A stretch of 64,000 nucleotides of DNA from Sphingomonas montanisoli (lineage in GTDB: Bacteria > Pseudomonadota > Alphaproteobacteria > Sphingomonadales > Sphingomonadaceae): positions 1-64,000 of the forward strand of contig NZ_VTOU01000004.1 in NCBI RefSeq assembly GCF_008274695.1, read 5' to 3'. Position numbers and translations under genes: made by a program. The notes under the pieces are model-generated. The model worked only from the letters and a program-made list of their open reading frames with translations, made no database searches and had not been told where the DNA came from. This document shows positions 29,801-38,166 of this stretch, piece by piece (position 1 is the first letter of the stretch; the number at the start of each line of letters is the position of its first letter).

Positions 29801-30341
29801 CGGGCTGGCCCGAGGGGTAGAGATCGACCAGGCCGCCGCGCACGGCATATTCGCCGGGGTCGGTCACGGTATCGGCGCGGACATAGCCGTTCGCCTGGAG
29901 CAAGGCCGCCAGCTTATCGCGATCGATCCGCTCGCCGGGCGCAAGCTTGGCGACAAGCTGGCGGATGCGGAAGGGGGTGAGGGTGCGCTGGGTTACCGCA
30001 TTGATCGTCGTCGCGATCAGCACCGGCCCCTTCGGCTTGGCCTGCAGCGCGTGGAGCGCGGCGAGCCGGTCGGTCGTCATCTTCAGCGCCGGGCTTGCCC
30101 GGTCATAGGGCAGGCAGTCCCAGGCCGGGAAATGGAACACCGACAGTTCGGGCGCGAAATAGCTCGCGGCATCCGCCACCGCATGCATCGCCTGGTCATC
30201 CGCCGCGACGAAGACCACGCGGCCGCCCTTCGCCGCCGCCGCGCGCGCCAGATCGGCGAGCAGCCACGGCTGAAACCCCGCCGGCGCCCGCGCGAGCGTC
30301 AGCGGTTCGGAGGCTTTGAGGATACGCTGGAGATCTGTCAT
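26877..30341 (-). CDS. mfd: Transcription-repair coupling factor
   Basis: Mfd removes RNA polymerase stalled at lesions and recruits UvrA. The 1154-residue protein has the N-terminal UvrB-like modules, the RNA-polymerase-interaction domain (near DLVVHMEHGIGRYEGL, then KLYVPVESLDVLSRYG) and a RecG-like translocase with Walker A VCGDVGFGKTEVALR, the DEEQRFG box and TATPIPRTL. The C-terminal TRCF domain is complete. It lies downstream of sdhE, separated by a perfect inverted repeat. Confidence 0.97.
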   Translation of the reverse strand: MTDLQRILKASEPLTLARAPAGFQPWLLADLARAAAAKGGRVVFVAADDQAMHAVADAASYFAPELSVFHFPAWDCLPYDRASPALKMTTDRLAALHALQAKPKGPVLIATTINAVTQRTLTPFRIRQLVAKLAPGERIDRDKLAALLQANGYVRADTVTDPGEYAVRGGLVDLYPSGQPAALRLDFFGDEIESVRQFDPTDQRTIGRIDGFTLLPASEALLDEETIKRFRGRYRERFGATATGDPLYQAVSEGRRLAGMDHWLPLFEDRLTTIFDHLSDDDLVLREGGSVKAAEDRFEAITDYHANRVRALSKEPGSYRPLDANELYLTSADWESAVADRPIHLVTAFDEPESARVIDMAAEAARDFAPERQQGVNIYDAVVEHVEQLGKAKKKIILASYSIGSRERFAGLLKDHGLDRVPFADNWQEALGLANGGGAALAVLPLDHGFTSGDVALLTEQDMLGDRLVRRKKRKKSADAFLQELATLSPGDLVVHMEHGIGRYEGLTSIPVSKAPHDCVALTYAGGDKLYVPVESLDVLSRYGAENEGVTLDKLGGVAWQQRRARMKERIREIAGELIKTAAERALRPAEIAQPENEYNEFVDRFPYQETDDQDRAIADVIDDLGSGTPMDRLVCGDVGFGKTEVALRGAFVAAMAGMQVAIVCPTTLLARQHHQNFIDRFRGFPINVGRLSRLVPAAEAKKVKEGLADGSLDIVVGTHALLAKGIEFKRLGLVIVDEEQRFGVTHKERLKALKTDVHMLTLTATPIPRTLQMAMSGLRELSVIQTPPVDRLAVRTYVAPWDGVVVREALLREHYRGGQSFLVTPRVKDLPDIEEYLRKEVPEIKYVVAHGQMAPSEVEERMSAFYDKKFDVLVSTTIVESGLDIPSANTLIVNRADKFGLAQLYQLRGRVGRSKTRAYAYLTTSDRRITDTAEKRLHILQNLDTLGAGFQLASHDLDIRGAGNLLGDEQSGHIKEVGFELYQSMLEEAIMDAKAGGIAEEKREAFSPQITVDAPILIPEDYVPDLDLRMGLYRRMNGAENRQELEAFAAEMIDRFGPLPEPTQNLLSVIEAKLNCKTACVSKLDVGPRGALVTFHNDNFPDLPGLLAYVDRLKEVAKLRPDSKLVINRGWPDPKARLHGALQLSRGLAKILS

Positions 30342-30353
30342 TTTTTCAGAGTT

Positions 30354-30430
30354 CCGTTCGTGTCGAGCGAAGTCGAGACACGTTCACTCGCGTCCAGCCA
30401 ACGTGTCTCGACTTCGCTCGACACGAACGG
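30354..30430. repeat. Perfect inverted repeat, 31 bp arms
   Basis: The arm at 30354-30384 is the exact complement of 30400-30430, with a 15-base loop. Each arm contains GTGTCGAGCGAAGTCGAGAC. It lies between sdhE and mfd on the same transcript and would form a long hairpin in the mRNA. A decayed relative lies before ubiA. Confidence 0.85.
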
Positions 30431-30437
30431 CGGTAGC

Positions 30438-30701
30438 TCAATTGATCTTGATGTAATCGAGCCGCTGCATCCGATCCATCATCGGCCCCTGCCATTCGGG
30501 GGGCACAGGAATCGACCCCATCACCCAGCCCAGAATGTCGGGATCTTCCTGACCCAGCAGCGCTTCGAACCAGGCGAGCGATTCTTCGTCCCATCCCTGA
30601 TGGAGCTGATCGAAAAAGCAGCCCATCATATAGTCCGCTTCGCGCGTGCCGCGATGCCAGGCGCGGAATTGCAGGCGCTTGATACGGGCGTCGCGGTCCA
30701 T
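30438..30701 (-). CDS. sdhE: FAD assembly factor SdhE
   Basis: This 87-residue protein is of the SdhE/YgfY/Sdh5 family, which helps attach FAD covalently to the succinate dehydrogenase flavoprotein. The family motif is present as WHRGTREADYMMG, where RGxRE is the conserved core, followed by the helices with LAWFEALL and ILGWVMG. The ATG at 30701 has GGAG upstream. It diverges from recG by 72 bp, a usual arrangement in sphingomonads. Confidence 0.92.
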   Translation of the reverse strand: MDRDARIKRLQFRAWHRGTREADYMMGCFFDQLHQGWDEESLAWFEALLGQEDPDILGWVMGSIPVPPEWQGPMMDRMQRLDYIKIN

Positions 30702-30773
30702 GATGCTCCAATAGCGATGAGGCCCGCAGGCAATTGGACGCCAGCGAACGAAACGATATGAGGGCAGATAGTC

Positions 30774-32834
30774 ATGCGCCCCGATATTCTCAATCCATTG
30801 TTCGCCGAGGTGGAGGCGCTGAAAGGCGTCGGGCCGGCGCTTGCCAAACCGCTGAAACGGCTGGAGCTCGAGCGGGTCGTCGATCTGCTGTGGCACCTGC
30901 CGACCGGCACGATCGAGCGCCACAAGCGCGACGTCCTCGACATGGCCGATGCGGGGCGGATCGTGACGATCCGTCTGGTGCCGACATCCTACCGCGCGTC
31001 GGGCGGGCGCGGGCCTTTCCGGGTCGGCGCGGTCGATCAGGAGGGGAATAGCATCAGCCTCACCTATTTCGGCGGCAATCCGGGCTGGGCAAAGAAGCTG
31101 CTGCCGATCGGCGAACCGCGCGTCGTATCGGGCAAGCTCGATCTCTATGGGCAGGAATTGCAGATGGTCCATCCGGATCATGTCCTACCCCCGGCCGAGG
31201 CGGGCGACCTGCCCGAACATGAGCCGGTCTATCCGCTGTCGGAGGGGCTGACCAACCGGCGCCTCGGCCAGATGATCGAGCAGGCGATCGAGCGCGCGCC
31301 TGAACTGCCCGAATGGATCGAGCCGGGGCTGAAGGCAGCGCGGGGCTGGCCCGACTGGCGCGAGGCGGTGACGCGCGCGCAGGCCGATCCGCAGGACGTG
31401 ATCGCGCGACAACGGCTCGCTTATGACGAACTGTTCGCCAACCAACTCGCGCTGATGCTCGTCCGCGCCTCGTCGCGCCGGCGCAAGGGCGTGCCGTTGA
31501 TCGGTGACGGGCGGCTGCGCGATGCGCTCAAGCTGCCTTATGCCCCGACAGGAGCGCAGAGCCGCGCGATCGCCGAGATCGAGGCCGATCTGCGCCAGTC
31601 GACCCCCATGACGCGTCTCCTCCAGGGCGATGTCGGTGCGGGCAAGACTTTGGTGGCGACGATGGCGCTGCTCGCGGCGGTCGAGGCGGGGGCGCAAGGC
31701 GCGATGCTCGCCCCGACCGAAATCCTCGCGCGCCAGCATTTCGACACGCTCAGCCGCACGCTCGCGGGCTTGCCCGTCAACGTCGCAATCCTGACCGGGC
31801 GCGAAAAAGGCCGGGTGCGCGAGTCGACTCTGATGGGGCTCGCGGACGGATCGATCGACATATTGGTCGGCACCCATGCGATCTTTCAGGAGGCCGTGAG
31901 CTACAAACGCCTCGGCCTCGCCGTGGTCGACGAGCAGCATCGCTTCGGCGTCGCGCAGCGCATGTTGCTGCAGGCCAAGGCCGAACGCCCGCCGCACCTG
32001 CTGGTGATGACGGCCACCCCGATCCCGCGCACGCTGACGCTCAGCCATTATGGCGAGATGGACGTCAGCCGGCTCGACGAGATGCCACCGGGACGCCAGC
32101 CGATCGAGACGCGGGTGATGTCGGTCGACCGGCTCGACGAGGTCGCCGGTGCGCTCGGCCGCCATCTGGAGAAGGGCGGGCAGGCCTATTGGGTGTGCCC
32201 GCTGGTCGAGGAGAGCGAGGTGTCCGACATGGCGGCCGCCGAGAGCCGCGCCGCGATGCTGCGGCAGATGTTCGGGGACCGCGTCGGCCTGGTCCACGGA
32301 CGGATGAAGGGGCCCGAAAAGGATGCGGTCATGGCCGCCTTCCAGCGCGGCGATCATGGCGTTCTGGTCGCGACCACGGTGATCGAGGTCGGCGTCGACG
32401 TGCCCAATTCGACCCTGATGATCATCGAGGGCGCCGATCGCTTTGGCCTTGCCCAGCTCCACCAGTTGCGCGGGCGGGTGGGGCGCGGCGATCAGAAGTC
32501 GACCTGCCTGCTGCTGCGCGGCAATGCCCTGTCCGAAACATCGCGCGCGCGCCTTGCCCTGATGCGCGAGACCAATGACGGCTTTCGCATCGCTGAGGAG
32601 GATCTGCGCCTGCGCGGTGCCGGCGACATCCTTGGCACGCGTCAGTCGGGCGAGGCAGGGTTCCGGCTCGCTGGGCCGGAGGCAGTCTCCGCGCTGATCC
32701 AAGCGGCGACGGACGATGCGCGCCTGCTCGTCGATCGCGATGGTGGGCTGGAGGGTGTGCGTGGCACCGCCGCCCGCACCGCGCTCTACCTGTTCGAACG
32801 CGATGCAGCGGTGGGGTTGCTGCGGGCGGGTTAG
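30774..32834 (+). CDS. recG: ATP-dependent DNA helicase RecG
   Basis: RecG remodels stalled forks and branched DNA. The 686-residue sequence has the N-terminal wedge/OB region (DLLWHLPTGTIERHKRDV), Walker A LLQGDVGAGKTLVA, the DEQHRFG box, TATPIPRTL, and the helicase C-terminal motifs including GADRFGLAQLHQLRGRVGRG. The TAG overlaps the stop of the convergent glycosyltransferase gene by 4 bp (TTAG). Confidence 0.96.
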   Translation: MRPDILNPLFAEVEALKGVGPALAKPLKRLELERVVDLLWHLPTGTIERHKRDVLDMADAGRIVTIRLVPTSYRASGGRGPFRVGAVDQEGNSISLTYFGGNPGWAKKLLPIGEPRVVSGKLDLYGQELQMVHPDHVLPPAEAGDLPEHEPVYPLSEGLTNRRLGQMIEQAIERAPELPEWIEPGLKAARGWPDWREAVTRAQADPQDVIARQRLAYDELFANQLALMLVRASSRRRKGVPLIGDGRLRDALKLPYAPTGAQSRAIAEIEADLRQSTPMTRLLQGDVGAGKTLVATMALLAAVEAGAQGAMLAPTEILARQHFDTLSRTLAGLPVNVAILTGREKGRVRESTLMGLADGSIDILVGTHAIFQEAVSYKRLGLAVVDEQHRFGVAQRMLLQAKAERPPHLLVMTATPIPRTLTLSHYGEMDVSRLDEMPPGRQPIETRVMSVDRLDEVAGALGRHLEKGGQAYWVCPLVEESEVSDMAAAESRAAMLRQMFGDRVGLVHGRMKGPEKDAVMAAFQRGDHGVLVATTVIEVGVDVPNSTLMIIEGADRFGLAQLHQLRGRVGRGDQKSTCLLLRGNALSETSRARLALMRETNDGFRIAEEDLRLRGAGDILGTRQSGEAGFRLAGPEAVSALIQAATDDARLLVDRDGGLEGVRGTAARTALYLFERDAAVGLLRAG

Positions 32835-34009
32835 GGCACCGGGCTCTTGCGCACCTTCACGCCCGCCGAATGCTGGCGGATGATGCGCAGATAGCCGTCG
32901 ACGAGCACCTGATTGACCTCGTCCCAGCCATAAGGGCGGCTGGCCTCCAGCCCCGCGACTCCGGCCGCCGTTCGGGCATCGATGTCGTTGCAGTAAAGGC
33001 GGAGCGCGTCCGCGAAGGCGCGGGTGCGGCCCGGCTGGATCAGTCGACCCGATACGCCGTCGTCGACCAGGCTCTCGCTGCCCGTCGCGCGGGCGGCGAC
33101 CACCGGCAGGCCCGCCGCCATCGCTTCGAGAGTGACATTGCCGAAGGTCTCGGTGACCGACGGATTGAACAACATGTCCATCGATGCGACGGCGCGGCCC
33201 AGATCCGTGCCACCCTGGAAGCCTGCGAACACCGCCTCGGGCAAGCGCTTTTCGAACCATTCGCGCGCGGGGCCGTCGCCGACGACCAGCACCTTGTGCC
33301 GCACCTGCCGACGCTTGAGCTCGTCGATCGTGTCGGCGAAGACGTCGAGGCCCTTTTCCATCACCAACCGGCCGACGAACCCGATTGCGGGAACATCGTC
33401 CTCGATCCCGAAGCCCCGCCGCCATTCCAGATCGCGGCGGGACGGCTGGAAGATCTCGCGATCGATCCCGCGCGACCAGATTCCGACATCATAGTTCATC
33501 CGCTGCTCGCGCAGCAGCTGCGCCATCGATTCGGACGGCGCGAAGATCGCGTTGCAGCGCCGGTAGAAGCGCCGCAGCAGTGCCAGCACCAGCGGCTCGA
33601 GGAAGGCGAGGCCATAATAACGCGGATAAGTTTCGAACCGCGTGTGGACCGATGCCACCACGGGAAGGTTGCGCGCATGGGCGAGGCTGATCGCGCGGTG
33701 GCCCAGCACTTCGGGGCTTGCGACATGGATGATGTTGGGCGCGAAGCGGGTGATGTCGCGGCGCACGCGCAGCGGCAGGCCGATCGGGAAGCGATATTCG
33801 CCACGCCCAGGGACGGGGAAAGCCGGCACGCCGACCAGATCGCCGGTGGCGGGAAAGGCGGGTTCGTCGATCGTCGGCGAATAGATGCGGACGGCCGCGC
33901 CCTTCTTCAGCAGATAGCCGACGAGCCGGTTGAGCGCCTGGTTCGCGCCGTCGCGCACATAATTATAGTTGCCCGTGAACAGGGCGACACGCAGCTGGGA
34001 TGTTTCCAT
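32831..34009 (-). CDS. GT4-family glycosyltransferase
   Basis: This 392-residue protein has the GT-B fold of family 4. The acceptor domain includes YNYVRDGANQALNRL and IIHVASPEVLGHRAI. The donor domain has FVGRLVMEKGLDVF and the conserved SVTETFGNVTLEAMAAGLPV with its E-x7-E pattern. It resembles mannosyl- and glucuronosyl-transferases acting on lipids, and in sphingomonads a role in glycolipid or glycosphingolipid synthesis is conceivable but not shown. The ATG at 34009 was chosen, as residues before it look non-coding. Confidence 0.85.
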   Translation of the reverse strand: METSQLRVALFTGNYNYVRDGANQALNRLVGYLLKKGAAVRIYSPTIDEPAFPATGDLVGVPAFPVPGRGEYRFPIGLPLRVRRDITRFAPNIIHVASPEVLGHRAISLAHARNLPVVASVHTRFETYPRYYGLAFLEPLVLALLRRFYRRCNAIFAPSESMAQLLREQRMNYDVGIWSRGIDREIFQPSRRDLEWRRGFGIEDDVPAIGFVGRLVMEKGLDVFADTIDELKRRQVRHKVLVVGDGPAREWFEKRLPEAVFAGFQGGTDLGRAVASMDMLFNPSVTETFGNVTLEAMAAGLPVVAARATGSESLVDDGVSGRLIQPGRTRAFADALRLYCNDIDARTAAGVAGLEASRPYGWDEVNQVLVDGYLRIIRQHSAGVKVRKSPVP

Positions 34010-34066
34010 TGGCCGCCCGATAGCGCCTGCAAGATAAAAGGCCAACGGCCCTTGTCAGGCGTTGCT

Positions 34067-34414
34067 TCATTTCGCCCGGTAGATCTTGTTGCCGACGCCG
34101 ACGCTGGTGATCTTCGGCTTGGTCGTCGCGGGCGCCTTCCAGCGGATGTCGTTGTTCGCGCCGGTAATCGCGATCGACGCCTGCTTGGCGAGATCGATCG
34201 TAACGCGGTTGCCCGCGCCCTGCAGATTCAGTCGGGTACACGAACCATGCACGACCAATATGTTGTTTGCGCCGTTGATATCCACCGCGCCGCCTTCGCA
34301 ATCGAGCTCAGCCTGCTGGCCGGCGCCGTTGAAATCGGCATTCGCCTGCGCGGCGCCAGCGAAGGCCGACAGCGACAAGATGGCGGTAATCGTCAGGATG
34401 TGACGCTTGGTCAT
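34067..34414 (-). CDS. Exported DUF3060 protein
   Basis: This 115-residue protein has a signal peptide (HILTITAILSLSAFAGAAQA, cleavage near residue 25) and then a repetitive strand-rich domain with repeated G-A-N/G-N steps (INGANNILVVHG, LQGAGNRVTID, ITGANNDI), typical of DUF3060. Each step looks like one turn of a small beta-solenoid. Function is unknown. GGGGAAAG precedes the ATG. The plus-strand iron-permease-type gene diverges from it. Confidence 0.8.
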   Translation of the reverse strand: MTKRHILTITAILSLSAFAGAAQANADFNGAGQQAELDCEGGAVDINGANNILVVHGSCTRLNLQGAGNRVTIDLAKQASIAITGANNDIRWKAPATTKPKITSVGVGNKIYRAK

Positions 34415-34504
34415 TCTTTCCCCGCAACGACATTGATAGTGTGACGGGAACGAGCGTGATGTGACCGGGTTCCGACCGGACCGGCACAAAGAGATAGGAC
34501 GTCG

Positions 34505-34912
34505 ATGGACAAATTCTTCACGAAGATTGCGGCGAAACTGGCGAGTGCGGTGGGGCAGCCGCTGGCCTTCATCATCGCGATGCTCGGCATCGTCCTCTGG
34601 GGAATTAGCGGGCCGATCTTCGGATTTTCGGATACGTGGCAGCTGATCGTGAATACATCGACGACGATCATCACCTTCCTGATGGTGTTCCTGATCCAGA
34701 ATGCCCAGAATCGCGATGCCGCCGCGATGCAGGCCAAGCTCGACGAGATCATCCGCGCGCTCGATAACGCGCGTAACGACTTCATCGGGATCGAGCATCT
34801 GACCGAGGACGAACTCGAAAAGATCCGCAAGCAGGTCGAGGACGAATGCGGTCGAGGGTCGGACGGCAAGGGCGTGCCCGACAGCGTCGATAACCTCATC
34901 AAGCGGCTATAG
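34505..34912 (+). CDS. Low-affinity iron permease family membrane protein
   Basis: This 135-residue protein has two transmembrane helices (PLAFIIAMLGIVLWGISGPI and a second including IITFLMVFLIQNAQNRDAAA) joined by GFSDTWQLIVNT. The conserved motif MVFLIQNxQNRD and the C-terminal FIGIEHLTEDEL are hallmarks of PF04120. The family is named from yeast Fet4-related sequences, and transport has rarely been shown in bacteria. Confidence 0.88.
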   Translation: MDKFFTKIAAKLASAVGQPLAFIIAMLGIVLWGISGPIFGFSDTWQLIVNTSTTIITFLMVFLIQNAQNRDAAAMQAKLDEIIRALDNARNDFIGIEHLTEDELEKIRKQVEDECGRGSDGKGVPDSVDNLIKRL

Positions 34913-34921
34913 GCGCCCGGG

Positions 34922-35446
34922 TCAGTAGGTGTGCTGACCCTGCACATTGCCGCCTTCCATGTACCGGCAGACCATCACCTCATCGCCGCCCTTCGCATCG
35001 GCCACGGCGCAACCGACCAACCCGGTGCTGTGCCACACGACCTGCGTGAAATGCCCGACATCGCCGAAATCGCCCGTGACGCTGACGTCGGGGATCGGGT
35101 TGTTCTGGAACATCTTCTTTTCCGAGATCCAGAGCTTCACCATGTCTTCGGGCGTGTAATAGCCCTTGGTCCCCCGCCACAGATTTTCGCCTTCGACGTC
35201 GAGGCTTTCGTCATGTTCGAGGTCCGACAGGGCGGACAGGTGAGCGGCCCATTTCGCCGCTTCGGCTGCCAGCGCATCGCTCCAGACCAGCGGGCGAAGC
35301 TTGTAGGTCGTGCGCTCGGTATTGTGGCTGTCGAGAATGCGCTGCTTGAAATTGTCCAGCCGGGTCGCGGGGGCGGCGGCGCATAGCAGGCCGCCGGCGG
35401 CGATCAGCGATAGGGTCTGCAAGGCCCTGGATCGAAACGCTGTCAT
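34922..35446 (-). CDS. Secreted CAP-domain (SCP/PR-1) protein
   Basis: This 174-residue protein has a signal peptide (residues 1-26, ending CAAAP) and a CAP domain with the signatures LDSHNTERTTYKLRPLVW, then GENLWRG, and GHFTQVVWHSTGLVGCAVAD. The two His residues of the CAP cavity are in HDE and GHFTQ. Cysteines at C151 and C164 may form a disulfide. Bacterial members are secreted or periplasmic and poorly understood. The gene is 9 bp from the convergent stop of the iron-permease-type gene. Confidence 0.9.
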   Translation of the reverse strand: MTAFRSRALQTLSLIAAGGLLCAAAPATRLDNFKQRILDSHNTERTTYKLRPLVWSDALAAEAAKWAAHLSALSDLEHDESLDVEGENLWRGTKGYYTPEDMVKLWISEKKMFQNNPIPDVSVTGDFGDVGHFTQVVWHSTGLVGCAVADAKGGDEVMVCRYMEGGNVQGQHTY

Positions 35447-35475
35447 TGCGATTGACCTTTCCTAAACATCGACGC

Positions 35476-36618
35476 CTAACGAGAGGAGGATTCGAGCAGA
35501 AACTGCGAGGTCCAGGTGTTTCCCGAAAAGGTCGGGAAGGTGATTTTCGGTGCCTTGTCGAAATTGAACTGCTCGCACATGCAGGCGAGCAGGGTGACGC
35601 CGGCGGCAAGCTGGTGCGGGTTGAAGACGTTGCGAACGTTCTCGCGCATCTTCAGTAATTTCTTGCGGTCATCGCCCTGGATGTCCGAAGGCACGATCCC
35701 ATAAGGGATGCCTTTCTGGATCGACTGGATGACCTGATTCAGGTTGTCCGGCGAAATGTCGATAAAGTCGCGCCCGCTGATCATCTCGCGCGGATGGCTG
35801 ATCACCGTGGCAGCCCAGACGGCGCCACCGGACAGGATTATGCGCGGATTTTTGAGCTTCCCCAGCGACTTTGCGCTTTCGCGCGTCAATTGCGGCGCGA
35901 TCGCCTGATCATAGAATTCGCGGGTTCTGGCCGGAAAATCGGCGACGTCGACGTCCGGGGATCGTTCCTTGACGGCGGCGGCGAGCGTCTTCGTGCCGAA
36001 GGGGATGGAGAAATCGGCGTAATGCCCTTTCCAGCCGCGGCGATCATAGGAACCGCCCTTCGTGTTCCCGCTGCCGACGTCGAACTGGAAGACGCGCCCG
36101 CGATCGGAGGGGGCGACCAGCCAGTCGAACTGCAGGCGCGCTTCGTCGCGCGCGGTGACGGTGGCGAGGTGGAGCCCAGTCCTCGCTCGCACGTCGCGGG
36201 TCAGTTGCTTGAGAACCGGCATGGCGCGCTGCGCCACGCCGCTCGACATCACGAGGTAGATGTCGGTCTTCTTGACCTTGAGCTCGATCAGGCGATCGAT
36301 CCGACCGGCGATCAGATCGACGGTGGCGGCTACGCCGGCCGCGCTGACATCGTCGAGCAGCGGAAGCGCGATCGGCGGTGGCGACCCGGATTTCGACGGT
36401 TCCAGGCGCTGGAAACCGGAAAGCTTGGCATGCTGTGTGGTCATGTTGGCCACGGCGATCTGATAGACCCAGGTGGTGATCCCGCTGGCCGAAATGTCAA
36501 TCAGTCCAAGCTTCTTGTCCGTGCTGGCGGCGTCGGCACTGGCGTGCGGCGCCAGTGCGAGCAACCCGCCGAGCAGCAGCCCGCGCTCCAGCAATTCCCT
36601 GCGATCAAGACCCATCAT
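35476..36618 (-). CDS. Exported ASKHA-fold protein, Ppx/GppA-like (putative)
   Basis: This 380-residue protein has a twin-arginine-like N-terminus (LDRRELLERGLLLGGLLALA) suggesting Tat export of a folded protein. The mature part shows the duplicated phosphate-binding pattern of the actin-like ATPase superfamily: LGLIDISASG near the start, VFQFDVGSGNTKGG in the middle and RIILSGGAVW later, with IPFGTKTLAAAV as in exopolyphosphatases. Key acidic residues cannot be fully matched, so activity is uncertain. The downstream CAP gene is 29 bp away and may be co-transcribed. Confidence 0.55.
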   Translation of the reverse strand: MMGLDRRELLERGLLLGGLLALAPHASADAASTDKKLGLIDISASGITTWVYQIAVANMTTQHAKLSGFQRLEPSKSGSPPPIALPLLDDVSAAGVAATVDLIAGRIDRLIELKVKKTDIYLVMSSGVAQRAMPVLKQLTRDVRARTGLHLATVTARDEARLQFDWLVAPSDRGRVFQFDVGSGNTKGGSYDRRGWKGHYADFSIPFGTKTLAAAVKERSPDVDVADFPARTREFYDQAIAPQLTRESAKSLGKLKNPRIILSGGAVWAATVISHPREMISGRDFIDISPDNLNQVIQSIQKGIPYGIVPSDIQGDDRKKLLKMRENVRNVFNPHQLAAGVTLLACMCEQFNFDKAPKITFPTFSGNTWTSQFLLESSSR

Positions 36619-36817
36619 TCCCCCTGCCTCGCTCCAGCGAAGACGCTTGAAAGGTCCGCTGATGGCGAGGCGTCACCCTATAATGGACGGGCGGGAGCGT
36701 TGTATGACAGGCGACCCATATCGGGTCATTGTTTCTTGTTTGAAACCAAATGCGTTTCAGTGATGTCGTTTCGGTTAGGGTGCCTGTCGCGATCGATTGG
36801 ATTGTACGAGGTGTGGC
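36619..36817. other. Intergenic region upstream of two divergent genes
   Basis: The 199 bp between the exported Ppx-like gene and the HTH gene is AT-richer than average and must hold both promoters. No consensus -35/-10 pair stands out. A short frame extending the HTH gene upstream from a TTG at 36797 is possible. Confidence 0.4.
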
Positions 36818-37285
36818 GTGCCGAAGGTCAGCATCAATTCCGGAGCTTTCGATCGGAACAGGAAGGCCAATATCTTCGCGGTCTATAATTGTGCGGTCGA
36901 TATCCAGATGTCGTCGCAGAACAGGCATGGATTCGACCCAAGCGAGTATCTCGTCTTTTCGGTTGTATCATGCGCCAATATGCAAAGGGCGTTCCGGCAA
37001 CTCGCGCATTCGGATTTTCATTCTGATGACTTGGCGCCGGCAAGGGGCAGGGACGTCCCGATTTCTCGCCGCCGCATTGCGGAGGCAACGGGTCTGCCGC
37101 GCGAAACCGTCCGTCGGATCGTCCAGAAGCTGATCCTGCGCGGTTATCTGATCGAGTCCGATGGTCGGCAGATATTGGTGCCGCAGGATATTGCGGAGGG
37201 GGATCAGGATCCCCGCGATGTCATGGCGCCGATCTTGCGCATGGTGCAGACACTGATGGCGACGGGGGTTATCCAGTTGGAATAG
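36818..37285 (+). CDS. Winged-helix transcriptional regulator
   Basis: This 155-residue protein has a winged-helix domain near residues 75-120 (PISRRRIAEATGLPRETVRR, then LILRGYLIESDGRQILVP), similar to MarR- or GntR-type recognition helices. The N-terminal 65 residues (KANIFAVYNCAVDIQ and on) are helical and unassigned. The GTG at 36818 was chosen because GAGG lies six bases upstream. The 3' end overlaps the convergent membrane-protein gene by 17 bp. The target genes are unknown. Confidence 0.68.
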   Translation: MPKVSINSGAFDRNRKANIFAVYNCAVDIQMSSQNRHGFDPSEYLVFSVVSCANMQRAFRQLAHSDFHSDDLAPARGRDVPISRRRIAEATGLPRETVRRIVQKLILRGYLIESDGRQILVPQDIAEGDQDPRDVMAPILRMVQTLMATGVIQLE

Positions 37286-37724
37286 GTCGTCCCTTACGTC
37301 GCCCGAAGGCGGCAAGGTGGAAGATCGCGCCGCCCAGCACGCCGAGTGCGAAGCATTGGGCGAGCATCAGGGGGAGTTCGCCGGTCGTCCAGTAGGTGCC
37401 GAGCAGGTCGCCCACGCCGTGGGTGCCGTCGCCCGATTGGGGGAGCCACCCGCTCACAGCCCAGATCAGCGCCCAGGGCGTGAGCGCGAGAAGGCCGACA
37501 AAAAGGGCGCTCCACCCCCAGCTCGTCTCGCGCCGCCGCTGGACGAACCACAGCGGAACCCCGACGATCGCGGTCCCGGGCCAGGCGGGCAGGGCGATCA
37601 GCGTGGCATAATCGCGCGCATTGCCCCAGGTCTGCGGCTCGATCAGCCACACGAACAAGGCGATCGGCACGATCGGCGCGATGAGGATCGCGAGGGCAAG
37701 GCGCCAGAGGGGAGCGACGCACAC
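37269..37724 (-). CDS. Membrane protein, four predicted helices
   Basis: This 151-residue protein has hydrophobic segments at about residues 7-28, 40-60, 70-92 and 118-140, separated by short polar loops. No family motif is recognised. It follows the GNAT gene with no gap (the first base of one abuts the last of the other), so the two are probably co-transcribed. Confidence 0.65.
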   Translation of the reverse strand: MCVAPLWRLALAILIAPIVPIALFVWLIEPQTWGNARDYATLIALPAWPGTAIVGVPLWFVQRRRETSWGWSALFVGLLALTPWALIWAVSGWLPQSGDGTHGVGDLLGTYWTTGELPLMLAQCFALGVLGGAIFHLAAFGRRKGRPIPTG

Positions 37725-38165
37725 CTATGCCACCGCCAGCCGCAATATCGGGCGTTCCCATGCGGCCGTCGGCGTTGGCGGCATCGTGCCGACACGCGCC
37801 GCGCCTTGCCGCAGGTAGAAGCCGAGGGCGGGCGGATGCGACACGATCTTGAGGTCCCCGATGCCGATCTGCGCAGCGACGCGCCGCATATGCGCGAACA
37901 GGTCACGGCCAAGCCCGGTTCCCTGCGCGGCGTCGACGACGAACATCAGGTCGAGCTCGGGCTCGGGATCGGTGGTGATGCTGTAGAAGGCGGTTGGCCG
38001 CCCGTCATCGTCGGTCGCGATATAGATATGGTCACGGGTGATCTGCGCCGCGTCGATCGCATAATTGGCGAGGATGACCGCATAGTCGCCCTGATAAGCG
38101 GAGGACGCCTTCATCAGCGCCGTCAATGCGTCGGCATCGCTCGGCTGCGCGCGCCGCACGTGCAT
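37725..38165 (-). CDS. GNAT-family N-acetyltransferase
   Basis: This 146-residue protein has the GNAT fold. The acetyl-CoA pyrophosphate loop is in DAAQGTGLGRDLFAHMRRVA, preceded by the strand LDLMFVV and followed by the last strand with HPPALGFYLRQGAARVGTMP, where GFY is typical. The substrate is unknown. It lies 1 bp after the ComM-type gene's stop and directly before the membrane-protein gene. Confidence 0.87.
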   Translation of the reverse strand: MHVRRAQPSDADALTALMKASSAYQGDYAVILANYAIDAAQITRDHIYIATDDDGRPTAFYSITTDPEPELDLMFVVDAAQGTGLGRDLFAHMRRVAAQIGIGDLKIVSHPPALGFYLRQGAARVGTMPPTPTAAWERPILRLAVA

Positions 38166-38166
38166 C

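Noticed and set aside
26787-30761. Plus-strand open frame of 1324 residues
   Set aside because: It is antisense to mfd, in the register typical of GC-rich coding shadows, and the mfd protein is unmistakable.
31185-33425. Minus-strand open frame of 746 residues
   Set aside because: It is antisense to recG and overlaps the glycosyltransferase gene. Its composition is that of a shadow.
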